64,000 bases of DNA, from the NCBI GenBank assembly GCA_036346205.1, contig JARFJB010000821.1:9259222-9323221 (forward strand). Direction: 5' to 3'. The notes below the pieces were generated by a model. The model searched no databases. It was not told the origin of the DNA and saw nothing but the letters and a program-made list of their open reading frames with translations. A program made the position numbers and the translations under genes. This DNA comes from Vesta saturnalis (taxonomy: Eukaryota > Arthropoda > Insecta > Coleoptera > Lampyridae). Below are positions 10,636 through 21,899 of the stretch, piece by piece (positions within the stretch are counted from its first letter, which is position 1; the number at the start of each line of letters is the position of its first letter).

Positions 10636-11940
10636 TCTTGGTAGCGATTGTTTCGTCGTGAACTCTGCGGTGGGTGTACCTTGTTTGTAGTGTTTTAAGT
10701 CTGCCAGTGATAGGTTGTATGTTTAGTGTTTCTATGTTTAGCATTTCTTTCGCGGGCGGTGATGAATCTTGGGTTATTGTTTTTTAGGGTGGCGCACGAT
10801 AGCTCATGGTAGTGTAGTAGTGGTCTTATGTATGTCTTGTATTCGTGTTGTAGGGTTTTTTGGGGTGGCAACCGTTGTCATGTCCTCGGAGGACTTTCAA
10901 TAAGTTCGCACGGTTTCGCACCTTGTCTAGAGCCTCCTTTAAGTCTGGTTCCCAGTTAAGTGTTCTGGAGTAGGTAACTCCTAGGTGTACTATTGTGTCT
11001 TGGAGTTGAATTTTTACGTCTCTTATTTATACGTTCTGTATATTGTCGAGGTTGTCTTGTTACGTTGGGATGTCAAAATAGTTTTGTATCTGTTTTGTTG
11101 AGATTAATGGTAATTTTCTACTGTTTGCCCGAGTCGGAGAAGTGTTGGAGTTGTTGTGAGAGGAGGGGGGGGGCTAAGTCTGAACATTGTGGTACGTCTG
11201 CTGTTGGTGTGAGTGGTTCAGATGTGGTTGTGCCTATTCTGAACTTCATAGACCTGTTAGACAAGGAGTTGAATGAAGTGAATTAGGATGTTTAGAGCTA
11301 ATGTTTTGTGTATTAGTCCGACGTGCCACACTTTGTCGAAGCCCTGTTTGACATCGAGAAATGAAAGATTTGGCGACGTCGGTGTATAGTTTATCTAATA
11401 GAAAACGTATGATCGGTTGGATTTGAATCCTAATTGGCTATCTGGGATGAAGTTATTGTTTACGACATAGTCTCTTAGCCTTCTGCACATGATTGTTTCT
11501 AAACATTTGTCCATGCAGCTTAGTAGTGATATTGTTCTGTATGAGGCGGCTTGTGTGAGGTCTGTACGTGGTTTAATCTTCATAACGGCGGAAGCGGATT
11601 TCCATTCCATTGGGAAATATGAAATACCTGGATCAATAGTGCGATAGCGTTTGGTGGTAAGTTGCGCAATATGAGTCTGTTGAGGCTGTCTTGTCCAGGA
11701 GCTGAGATATTGCCTTTCCGGAGTATGTGTAGTACTGTATCTGCGGATCGGTTTAAGGAAGTGGTCCTCTTGTGTTGGTTTGTATGAGGCATTGTTGCGT
11801 TGTCTGAGACCCTCAAGGTTTTTCTCTAGTTGAGCTTTGTGGTCGTTATCGAATGATGGATCGTCTGGTATACAGAAGGTTTCGTGGTAGGCTTTCCCTG
11901 GTCGCTGGCAGTGAGGTTACCTTGAGGGTCTAGTAGGTGG
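10636..11940 (-). pseudogene. Jockey-like LINE reverse transcriptase, decayed
   Basis: A second minus-strand LINE, upstream of the R1-like one. It shows GNISAPGQDSLNRLILRNLP (11720-11660), EWKSASAVMKIKPRTD (11610-11560), SYRTISLLSCMDKCLE (11540-11490) and IPDSQLGFKSNRS (11440-11400), the consecutive N-terminal blocks of a Jockey-group reverse transcriptase. The catalytic loop region near 11100 is unreadable. The thumb region follows as HLGVTYSRTLNWEPDLKEAL and VRNRANLLKVLRGH (10980-10880). Several frameshifts separate the blocks. It ends abruptly against the R1-like piece near 10635, so the two are a chimeric junction. Confidence 0.82.
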
Positions 11941-13146
11941 GAACGTGGTGACGTTTTGGTCTAGTAAGGACTTTGAACCTGTACCAAAGTGATTTTTAGT
12001 TAAATGCTTATCATAATGGAATATTTAAACAAGGTCATGAAACTGACACAATTCAGAAAAATCCAGTTTTATCCTAAATAGTAGATAATCTCGTACAAAG
12101 TATAAACGGAAATAACAAATAATAAAAGGTAAATCTTCCTATAGCTTTACAAAGTATTTTTTAAGCCTGAGTTATTAATGTTGTGAGGTTAGTTACCCTT
12201 GTATGGTCAGGTCTATCGTAAACCTTTTTAGATGTGCCCTGTTGTATATCCTTTTTAATACAATTGTAAACATTCTGTGATAGCTGTAATTATCAATGTG
12301 TTTAATCTATCTAAATTACGACAATAATTAAATTTGGGAATTTAAGAATATAACCGTTCAGTAAAATGAAGTAATTAAGATATTACGTTTGTCTATATTA
12401 AAACATTTATTATTATTGTACATATAAGTATTATTATCGGCTGTCATTTTATAATACGTGTGTGATTAACGGTTTCTCATTTAGTTTCATTGTAGCCAAA
12501 TATGTTTTTGTTGTGCAATGAATTAATTTATTACCATTGTGATGAATAATTCGACTACATCGAAACAGATAATTTTATATATGAAATGAACAACAGACAC
12601 AAAGGAAACTTATTGCCCAAGGGATACCAACATATTATTTCAATTACAGTTCTGTTAGGAAATGGCAATTTAAAAAAAAGAAAAATTGCTAAATTATTGG
12701 TTAGTTTTCCGCTATTAGTATAATGAAATGTATATTTCGTGAAAGCGAAATTAATATTAATGGTTGAAGTGTAATTTGTACGCATTGTCTCTGATGATTT
12801 GTTGTTGCCTTTAATTTTATAAAAAAAGTAGGCTTTCTAATTATGGGGGATGGTAAACTTTTACACAGACAAACTTTACCTTCTATTTAAGTAATTCAAT
12901 AAAATATTTTGTGTACGTTTTTAAAATAGAATTCAAAATTCCATTATTTTCGTACTAAAGATATTTGATTGTGAATTACTGTTACGTTTTCATTTAGTTT
13001 TAATCTTTCACAACACGCACCAACCATATTTTGTAACACCAGCCAGCGCACGCACCCGCCTGAGAGACCGATTGAAAAAAATGACGTATATGACTTTATT
13101 ACCAAAAGTGTGCAGGTGGGTTATTATAAAGAACTATTCTAATGTA
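11941..13146. other. AT-rich sequence without recognised genes
   Basis: No coding motif, RNA fold or paired repeat was seen. A short open frame at 12555-12785 on the minus strand has biased AT-rich composition and no recognisable motif. Confidence 0.45.
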
Positions 13147-13531
13147 CCGAGTGTGCAAATAAGCGAGGTTAGCGACTGTATCTCAGGACCTGTCAATCTG
13201 ACAACAATGGGAAAAACATTTTTATTATGAATGTGGCCATGAGAAAATGTTGGAAATTAGTTTGAACTTCCGTATTTCATCTCTAGGGGGCGCAATTAAA
13301 AATTAAATAGAATACTAAATTTCTCCCAAAACTCCTATATAAAGATATACCTTTGTAAAAAAGTGTAGACAATTGTACATAATTTTGATTTAAGGTTCAT
13401 TGGTGTACTGACCATAATAAGAGTGGGGGAAGCTGTTGAAAGTGTAATAATTAAAATTGCTCTAAATTCTAAACCTAAACCACTTATTCTATTTTATTAA
13501 ATTAAAGCTTGTTTGGAAGGCAAATGCAGAT
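13147..13531 (+). repeat. Transposon-end repeat, copy 1
   Basis: Starts directly after a TA dinucleotide and matches 16724-17101 in the same orientation (AAATAAGCGAGGT, CTGTATCTCAGGACCTG, CAATCTGACAACAATGGG, AAAGCTTGTTTGGAAG). Sequence just beyond it (13534-13587) reappears inverted at 19297-19352. Together these look like terminal repeats of a Tc1/mariner-type element family that the other elements here have broken up. Confidence 0.65.
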
Positions 13532-13615
13532 ATTCTCCTAACCATAGCGCGTTTAAAATACGTTAACTTTGTAAACATAATTTCGACGCTTCTTGTGGAC
13601 TTTCATTCGAATGTA

Positions 13616-14078
13616 CAGGTTGTCCCATTTTTATATGTTTTACGGGGTATCTCGCTTATTTTTTAGGTTAGAACCTTGCGGTTTTCGCGACACCGTGCTA
13701 TTTTTTAATGAAACCAAAGATGCACTAATCAAATTTGCCATAGCCATCTTAGTTTTTGTGCTACAGGGTGATTTTGGAAAAATTGCAAAAGTTTCAGTCA
13801 TCCCCTGTAACTCTGTTATTGTCAGACATATTAAAAAAGTAAAAACTGATACTTGTAGATTTTTTTACGTAGAATCCAGTGGCGATACTCAGATTTTCTT
13901 TAGAGGTCACAGTTTTTGAGATATTGACATAACCTACTTTTTTTTAATGGGGCACCCTATATATTTTTTTTAAATCTTTTTCCCCTTGCCAAGAGCTTTT
14001 CAAAAATATAGCATAGTCTATATTTATTTTTATAAATAACGTGACAAAATGATTTTTTTCTATAATTTACAGTGATAA
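13616..14078 (+). repeat. Left long terminal inverted repeat
   Basis: Pairs with 15748-16202. Its inner edge is the AACGTGACAAAATGATTTTT region. It carries an open frame reading inward (13593-13919, 108 codons) that is also open in the right arm; see the findings. Confidence 0.85.
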
Positions 14079-14352
14079 TAGTGGATAGCCGTGGGTAATC
14101 ATGGTAACGCAAAAAACAAAATAATTAACGTTCTGCCATTACTTAGGTATTTGATTTTTGAAGTTTCTGCTTCTCTCAAATTATTCCTGGTTATATTTTC
14201 CCAAATTTAGTGCTGATATTTATTGTTCTTCATTGTTTTTGTTTATTGTTATCGTTCTTGTTCTTGTTGTTGTTGTTTAATTATTTTTTAATATGGCTCG
14301 AAACCAAAAATTTGAAAACTTTGAGAAATATGATATGAATACCTGCTTCATA

Positions 14353-14716
14353 CAACGTGATCAATCTCAAGTGTACTGTAAATTTTATTTAATTATAATG
14401 AAATTATAACATTTAAATACTTAAGATTCATTATTTTGTAATGGTTTAATCCAATCATTAAATAATATTTTATTTATTTTGTTGTATTTTATAGGGATGC
14501 AGTCTAATCAAATACAAAATAGTCATTATTTAAATTAAGATAATATTTTATAATATGTATAAGTTAATGACATTCATACAAATTTGAAACTGATCGTAGT
14601 TTTTATTCGAACCATGCTGTAGAGTAGCTAGAGCAATTCAGCTTCTGACCAACCTATCAGTGGTACCAACTTAAATATTTTGATCACATGGTATACACTT
14701 GAGATTGATCACTCTG
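14353..14716. mobile_element. 364-bp MITE inside the transposase
   Basis: Flanked by TA on both sides (14351-14352 and 14717-14718). Its ends are 23-bp inverted repeats, the inner 19 bp (GTGATCAATCTCAAGTGTA) exact. It has no coding capacity and an AT-rich core. With the MITE and one TA set aside, the transposase frame runs on without a gap from CFI to CNENADQALELYLNR. That shows the insertion was clean and came after the gene was formed. The TA target and the ends place it in the Tc1/mariner-mobilised class. Confidence 0.85.
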
Positions 14717-14765
14717 TATTATGTAATGAAAATGCAGACCAGGCCTTAGAACTCTATCTGAACAG

Positions 14766-14826
14766 GTCAGTTAATCTTTACCTTAGAATTTTTGTATTTA
14801 TTTTATATACCTATTTTGTCATATAG
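14766..14826 (+). other. Probable 61-bp GT-AG intron in the transposase
   Basis: The reading AAC AG | gtcagt ... tatag | A TAT CCC joins ELYLNR to YPERRQ, a continuous stretch of this transposase family. The intervening 61 bp are T-rich near the 3' end and in-frame stops occur if they are read through. The phase is 2. It is inferred from protein continuity and splice-site form. Confidence 0.65.
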
Positions 14827-15747
14827 ATATCCCGAAAGAAGACAACCCGACAGAAGAATATATCAAAAATTAAAATTTAATCTTTGCCAACATGGATGTT
14901 TTGTCAAACCTCGACCCTGAGTTTACAACAAAGAGAACGAGGAATCAGAGATCAACGTTTTAGCAGTTGTTCAAGACACTCCTGAAACCTCGTGCAGGAA
15001 AATAGATGAAGAGACCGGTGTGTCTAAAAAAAAACATAAATTCAAACCCTACAAGTATAAACTTGTTCATCATCTGCACCCTGGTGATGCTGAACGTAGA
15101 TTGGAGTTCGGAAATTGGTTTATAAATATGAAAACTCAGGACAATAATTTTGAAAAAAAAATAATTTGATCAGACGAGGCACATTTCACAAGTTCGGGAA
15201 TTCTTAATAGACACTCGCGGTTTTGGAGTCAAGAAAACACCCACGTGATTCTTCCTAGAGAGCGTTAAGGCAGGTTCGGATTTAATGTCTCCTGCAATAT
15301 TTTTAACCGAAAAATAGTTTACAAGATTTATGAAGATAACCTAAACTCTAATGGGTACTTACAAATTCTACAAGAAAAAACTATGAACATTTTAGAAGAT
15401 ATTCCACTGGCTCAACTGAACGATATATTCTTCCAGCAGGATGGGGCTCCAGCCCACAATGCTGGAATAATACAAAACTGGCTAAATGAACGTTTCCCCA
15501 GGAGATGGATTGGAACAAATGGATCTGTTCGATGGCCACCACGATCACCGGATCTCTCGGTTTTGGATTTTTTTTTGTGGGGGTATTTAAAGAATAAAAT
15601 TTATTCAAGGCAATATGCCAACATGCAACAATTAAAAATTGCAACGGAAAATGCTTTTGAATTTATAAACTTTGTGAAACTTGTAGGAGACATAATGGTC
15701 TGCAATTTGAACAATATTTGTGATTAATTAATTATTTTGTTTTTTAT

Positions 15748-16202
15748 CAATGTAAATTATAAAAAAATCATTTTGTCACGTTATTTATAAAAATAAATAT
15801 AGACTATGCTATATTTTTGAAAAGCTCTTGGCAAGGGGAAACAGATTTAAAAAAAATATATAGGGTGTCCCATTAACAAAAAAGTAGATTATGTCAATAT
15901 CTCAAACACTGTGACCACTAAAGAAAATCTGAGGATGGCCACTGGATTCTACGTAAAAAAATCTACAAATATCAGTTTTTACTTTTTTAATATGTCTGAC
16001 AATAACAGAGTTACAGGGGATGACTGAAAATGCAATTTTTCCAAAATCACCCTGTAGCACAAAAACTAAAATGGCTATGGCAAATTTGATTATTGCATCT
16101 TTGGTTTTATTAAAAAGTAGCATGGTGTCGCGAAAACCGCAAGGCTCTAACCTAAAAAATAACCGAGATACCCCGTAAAACATACGAAAGTGGGACAACC
16201 TG
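15748..16202 (-). repeat. Right long terminal inverted repeat
   Basis: Inverted copy of 13616-14078. The inward-facing frame (16231-15902, 109 codons) encodes nearly the same peptide as the left arm. One 3-base length difference keeps the frame. Confidence 0.85.
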
Positions 16203-16418
16203 TACTGTAACCAACATATTATACTTTTCATTATTTTTTTAAACCGCCATCATTTTAAAACAATAAATTAAATATAGAATATAGTAATATAGAAACACGA
16301 AAACAACAAAAATATTTTAGAAAATCTTAAATTCTGAGCTTGTTTTTGAAAATAATTGTATGTAATTTAGCGCTTTGGAAAACCTACATTATGCCTAATA
16401 AGTATAAGAAATAATGTA

Positions 16419-16721
16419 CAGGGTCTTCCATTAAAAAACATGTTTGCTTCATACCTAAAAAATAGAAAAAACTGGCTACGTCAATAGATTCTATGGAAAA
16501 TATTCTATAGGAATACGTTTTAACTTATTCGATAAGTTTAAAGATAACTGATATATGAGGCACGCCTCAAAAGTGATACTTTTCAGTTCCACTCTGTATC
16601 TGAGAAATCAAAAGGGCTATTAAAATTTTGCTGACGTCACAAAAATGTAACACACTGTGGCGAAACATTCTTTAAAAATAAGGGCGATACCCTACAAAAG
16701 TGCCGAAAATAGGACACCCCG
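16419..16721. mobile_element. 303-bp MITE with TA flanks
   Basis: Starts CAGGGTCTTCCATT after TA (16417-16418) and ends with the complement of CGGGGTGTCCTATT before TA (16722-16723). The right arm resembles the outer part of the 13616 element arm in order of motifs (GTAGGGTATC, TTATTTTT, TTCGCCACAGTGTG), so it may be a derivative of that family. No coding content. The end match is imperfect. Confidence 0.5.
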
Positions 16722-16723
16722 TA

Positions 16724-17101
16724 CCAGGTGGGCAAATAAGCGAGGTAAGCGGCTGTATCTCAGGACCTGCCAATCTGACAACAATGGGGAAAAAATTTGT
16801 ATTACGAATATTACCATGAGAAAATACTGGACATTTTTTTAAGTTCCGTATTTAAGCGGTAGGGGACGCAATTAAAAATTAAATAATAAAATTTTAAATT
16901 TCTCCCTATATAAAGATATACCTTTGCTTACATCGTTAGAAAGTCTAGACGTTCTACATAATTTTGGTTTAAGGTTAATTGACTGACTATAATAAGAATG
17001 GGGGAAGCTGTTGAAAGTGTTATAATTAAAATTGCTCTAAATTCTAAATCGCTTATTCCATTTTATTAATTAAAGCTTGTTTGGAAGACAAATGCAGGTA
17101 T
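16724..17101 (+). repeat. Transposon-end repeat, copy 2
   Basis: Direct copy of 13147-13531, again starting right after TA. It lies just left of the element at 17498-19292 and may be the outer part of that element's left end. The copy loses the last stretch that copy 1 keeps. Confidence 0.6.
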
Positions 17102-17497
17102 TTTAAATTGCTGTTCCCATTGTTACACAATAGTTCCTAATAAAACTACTAGGGGGCGTAATTTGTTACAATGTCAGTTTCTTTCCATTTTACTCCTAAA
17201 ACTTAAATCATCCGGTATATTTTTGACATCCTATTCGCAAAATAGATTAAATTTTCAAGAAACAGGTAAAAACCGCAAGTTGGAATCTTTGCTCGCTTTA
17301 AAGTTATAACTTTAATTGACAAAGTTTGGTTTTGCTGAGCCGTATTGATCTCATATTAAAGAAATAGTTGTTGTTGATCGAATTAACGACCAACAGTGAG
17401 TGGTTTTAATGTCTATCACCGCTGCCAGGGGGCGTTAAGAATAAAAAATAAGGTTTTAACGTGTTTTCTTTAAAATTTTAATCTCAATTTTGTAGGT

Positions 17498-19292
17498 ATT
17501 TATCATATCAAAATCAAAAAGGTAATTAAATTAGCCATAAAAATGAAACAAGATTTGTTTTAATATTGTTGTTAGTTTTAGAGTTATAGTGAAATTATAG
17601 TTTAATTTTAACGTTTAAGTAAGTTCAAATAAAATCAAAAATCCGATTTTAAACCCAAAAATATTAGATATCTAATGCCTCGATAAATATTCCAAACTGT
17701 TTTCTAATCTTGTTCGGGTGTATAAAACTGCCGCTTCGATTTCCGCTTATTAATTTCTTACCTTAAACTTTTTACCTTCCTTAAACTAATTTTATTAATT
17801 TTACACAGATACAGTAGGTAGAAAATATTACATTTTACGTGATTTTTTTAAATAAAACGCACTCAATTAATTACTACTTCAATTAATAGATACCGCCATC
17901 TAGCGCGTTGTCCTGGAATGTCTAATCAATGTTTTGTAGTAGGCCGCGGAAAGAAATAAACAACCGTTAAAATTTTTATTAAACGCAATTTAATTCTTGT
18001 AAATTTGTTTGTGAATATTTTTAAAATGTCTTTCACAAGTGATGAAGCCGTTGACATGATTGCGGTCTAATTCGAGTGCTTTCAAAATGCAGAAATAGCT
18101 GAAAGACGGTATGCGTCCCTGCATCCAGATCGCCATCATTATGGAGGAAGAATTTTTGCACGCTTGGTACGGTGACTACGCATACTAGTAGCTTGCGTCG
18201 TCCTAGATTTAGTAGGCGTCGCATTGGAAGGACGGAACAAAATATTATTGTCTTAGCTTACATAGAATTTAATAGACACATTGGAACTAGGGCGTTATCT
18301 TTAAATCTGGGAAATAGCTCGAACTACTGTTCGAGTAATATTAAAAACCACAGGTCAATAATTGCATTAGTACATTCTTTTTAATAGACACAGAGTTTAC
18401 TATATGCGCGTTACTTTTTATTGTTAGACTACACCCCTACCATATAGTTTTCCACCAGGCCCTAAATGAAGATAATTTTGAATAGAGTGAAAACAGGAAT
18501 TTCTTATCATAAATTCTTTGGACCGAGGAGGCTACTTTCAATAGTGATGGTTGGTAAACGTCCATACTATGCATTATTGATCTTCTTAAAATCTGTATTG
18601 GATGCGATAGGTGCAGCGCCAAAACTTTTGGAGTCTAAACGTGTGGTATGGCATTATAGGTTCTTATTTTTTTAACCATGCGCTGACTGGTAATCCCTTC
18701 TTAGAGTTTTTAATAAATGAATTGGCAGTCCTGTTAGAATATGTGACATTGGATATTAGGAGAATGATGTATCTAAAATTTGACGGGTGTCCAGTACAAT
18801 TTTACATTAACGTACGACACCATATTAACGATATCTTCAAGAACGCTGGATAGGAACGGGATGCCTATGTCCATGGCCGGCCAGATTACCCGATTTGCGT
18901 GTCTCCACTTCTACTTATGGGATCGCTTAAAGAACATTATATTCCAAACTCCACCGACAATAAGATTTAACAAGGAAGACAGAATCCGAGATTCAATTCG
19001 CTAACTAAAAATTGCGGAAATCGAAGCAGCAGTTTTGTACACCCGAACAATATTGGAAGACGGTTTGGAATGTGACGAAAGGCAGTTTGACCATTTATCT
19101 AGGCATTAAATACCTAATATTTTTGGGTTTCAGATAGGATTTTTGAGATTTATTTCAAATTTACAGGGTGAGCCGTTTAAATTGAAGTTTAATTTCGCTA
19201 AAACTCTAAAACTAACAACAATATTAAAATAAACCTTGTTTCATTTTTATGGAAAGTTTAATTTACTTTTTGATTTTGATATAATATCTATA
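17498..19292 (+). mobile_element. Third IS630/mariner-type element, inverted repeats about 200 bp
   Basis: Sequence at 17498-17700 reappears inverted at 19107-19292. Shared tracts include CATAAAAATGAAACAAG, TTAATATTGTTGTTAGTTTTAGAGTT and CCCAAAAATATTAG. A plus-strand transposase lies between. The outer limits are uncertain: similarity to 13147-13587 on the left (16724-17101) and right (19297-19352) suggests that the true ends are farther out and partly lost. Confidence 0.7.
18026..19109 (+). pseudogene. IS630/mariner-type transposase, decayed
   Basis: Begins MSFTSDEAVDMIAV at an ATG just inside the left arm and ends with HLSRH and a stop at the right arm, so the full length of about 360 codons is present. 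Recognisable parts are the HTH region with AEIAERRYASLHPDRHHYGG, VRHHINDIFKNA before the tryptophan of the WIG motif, and LKNIIFQTPPTIR, the usual tail after FLWG. The catalytic second aspartate survives as KFDGCP, but the neighbouring residues and the first block are eroded. At least five frameshifts or stops occur. Confidence 0.75.
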
Positions 19293-19375
19293 CTATTGCA
19301 ACTAATTATTTACAAAGGTAACGTAGTTTGAGCGCGCTGTGGTTAGGATAATATCTTATGAGTTCTTTTTGTTCA

Positions 19376-19685
19376 TATTAGAACGACGACCCTTCCCAGA
19401 CTTATTTACCCGCCTTGTAACAAATTTAATAGAACACGGATCATTTATCAATCCCCGTCCTAAGGCATACCCCAAACAAGGTAGAGAGAAAAGAAATAAA
19501 TGTAATCGGTTACGCAGAAGCCACGCATTCACCTTCTTGCAAGCAAATAGAGGAATCAACTGATGTACCCAATTCTGATGCATAAAGAATTCTGAAAAAA
19601 ATATAAGTATCACCCCTATAGATTCCACATAGTTCAACATTTACACCCCGGCGATGCTCCATTGTGTAAGTAACAGATACGGAGA
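19376..19685 (+). pseudogene. N-terminal IS630/mariner transposase fragment
   Basis: The readings RRPFPDLFTRLVTNLIEHGSF and, after frame changes, KKYKYHPYRFHIVQHLHPGDA are the HTH linker and pre-catalytic blocks of the same broad family as the 14294 transposase. The fragment stops short of the catalytic core, just before a CA-rich microsatellite. No catalytic domain follows downstream. Confidence 0.7.
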
Positions 19686-19754
19686 AAAACTGAATAGATC
19701 GTTAACCAAAGGATTTTTTCAACTTGAGTACGTAAGTTATCAAAAACTATATGT

Positions 19755-20356
19755 ATACACACACGCACGTACATACACAGCCACACTCACTACCACACTC
19801 ACATACGCACACTCAAATACACTCACACTTACACACACACACACACATTGCACACACACACACGCACACACACGCACGTGCACACAAGCACATACGAACC
19901 ATGGTGCTCATGCACGCACACACATACATACGCGCGTATGCACACACTCATAGGCACATGCGTACACACATAACACATACACAAGAATACGCTTGCAACC
20001 ACACCCCCATACTAACACACACCAACAACCACACACGGACACAATCACACACGCATATACACACACCCTTACAACTGTACACGCACACACACGCACGCAC
20101 GCCCAGGAACCGTCACACGCACACGCTCAGAACCACATTCACACACACCCACACCCACAAACGCACACACGTAAACAAGCACACACGCATACATGCACCA
20201 TCGCACAAAAACATGGATACTCTCACAACTGTATACACTCACACACGCACCCATGTATCTTCAAAAACCCACAACACCCAAGACACATACACACGCACAC
20301 ACGTATCCACATAGGCACACGCGTACACTCACGCACATGCACACACAACCCACACT
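19755..20356. repeat. CA-rich microsatellite of about 600 bp
   Basis: Imperfect CA/CACG repeat with embedded CATA and CAACC variants. It produces several long spurious open frames rich in Thr-His. It abuts the end of a transposase fragment. Confidence 0.95.
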
Positions 20357-21899
20357 ATTGTATAATAATACTAGTACATTATGTACCTAAATGGAAAATT
20401 GTTCATTTTTGTATATAAAGCAAAATTGTTAACATTCTAACGTTCTACTATGTTATCAAGTGGCAATTCAATAAAAAAAATTGATTTCGTTACAACCCTC
20501 TCACAAACCAGCCTCCACACTGACGGTATTTGTAAAACATTAACTGCTTGCTTGGTCCTGTTTTACAAGTACAGTTAAGATACCTACTACGTCGAATCGC
20601 AATCCTTTAGCCGAATCTTGGATCACCGAAAAGATTAATTCAGGCGTCTTTAATTACTGTTATATTGAAACCAAGGCGGTTATGATTATGTATCGACATA
20701 CGCCTCTTTTACACGACTTTACTGTTATTTAAAACTTGCGTTAAAAGCCATGAAAGAAAGGAAGAACAATTTTGCGTTTTTATTTTACCAAACCGGAATT
20801 TTGTGATTTAAAACCGCCTTATACTAATTTACAGTTTGAAACCTTTATTGAAACTACAAAGGAAAAGAGAACCATTGTGACTTCATTTTTCTAAAACAGA
20901 AGCAAATTGATGTGACAATGATTTAAACCCGCGAGTGATCCAAAATTTCATTGCCACTAAAAGGTTATTATTATAAATGTAATAAAAGAACGTTTGCAAA
21001 AAGTTCAACTCGCTTTTAGACAGCAACTCATGAACTACAAAGATTAAACAAGATTGCGGAAATAATACGCTTTTTTAAATTTACCATTCAAGAAACATTA
21101 ATTTTTAAGATTTTCACAGATCCGAAGCAGAAACGATATGTATAGAATTTTTGCTTTAATACCGCCCAAAAGTGTCATTCGGTAGTTACTGTTCTAAAAT
21201 TCGGTATTTTGCCGTATTACGTGAATACAAGAACTCCAAACTATTCGTCACGTTTTGTTAGCAAATGCATTCATTGGCGTGGGAATTGCACGTGTCGCAT
21301 GCATAACGCATCGTTATGAATTTAATGGGTAAGAGACAAGCCCTTTACAGAACAAAAGAGTGGCTAGCAAACCATTATCACGCTCCTGGATGTGTTCGAT
21401 CGCATGGTTGGATTGTGGTAAATAGAGTAACTACCGAGTTAGATTATCATTTAAAAATCGACAATGGTGAAGAAATTTTAAGGAAAAATGCTTAGGGCGA
21501 ATTACAAGATGATACCCCAAATATGAGCGTACGATATTTTTCAATTTAGAAACTAAACCATCAAACCCATAACCTGATGTTCACATTCTTCGTCAAGTTG
21601 GTGCAGTCCAACATCAAAGGCTTACTGAGAACTGACTCACTGTAAGTAGAAGGGATAATTTACTGATTTGTTCAAATCTTTGCTGATCCGCCTTCCCCCA
21701 ATACAATTTAACGGTTTTCGGGTAGCTTTAACAAGGAAGCAATTGGGTAGCTGTAGCGTTATACAAAATGGCCATAATAGCTACACCCAAGAAATGGTCT
21801 AAACTGTTTGACATTTCATGACCTAGAAAACTGTTGTATAGAAGATAGTTTTCCGGAATCCGGTTTAACCCCTATTGTGGTTATAATATGTCCCAAAAA
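20357..21899. other. Sequence without recognised genes
   Basis: AT-rich, no coding motif found on either strand. The stretch around 21240-21400 is less AT-rich than its neighbours, but its reading frames contain many stops. Confidence 0.4.

Larger units (their letters stand above)
14294..15726 (+). pseudogene. IS630/mariner-type transposase (MITE-interrupted, intron-bearing)
   Basis: The transposase of the 13616-16202 element. It starts with MARNQKFENFEKYDMN, is interrupted by a MITE (14353-14716) and a probable 61-bp intron (14766-14826), and then reads YPERRQPDRRIYQKL. After further frame breaks, HKFKPYKYKLVHHLHPGDAE leads into the catalytic blocks SDEAHFTSSG, QQDGAPAHNA and WPPRSPDLSVLDFFLWGYLK. 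Thirty-six residues separate the second and third aspartates. The last 114 codons (15383-15727) are intact and all three catalytic aspartates survive. There are a few stops, for example a TGA just before SDEAHF. It would cut and paste the element at TA sites. It is disrupted, but among the better preserved transposases in the window. Confidence 0.85.
13616..16202 (+). mobile_element. IS630/mariner-type transposon with about 460-bp inverted repeats
   Basis: The element begins CAGGTTGTCCCA at 13616 and ends with the complement of it at 16202. Both sides are flanked by TA (13614-13615 and 16203-16204), the target duplication of the Tc1/mariner superfamily. Both ends are long inverted repeats, about 13616-14078 and 15748-16202, differing by few substitutions and small indels. 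Between them is one plus-strand transposase, itself interrupted by a MITE. The total length is about 2.6 kb. The arms are much longer than the roughly 30-bp ends of classic mariner. Confidence 0.85.

Noticed and set aside
19751..20418. Long Thr-His-rich and Cys-Val-rich frames
   Set aside because: They arise from the CA microsatellite, which has no stops in several frames. There is no sign of a gene.
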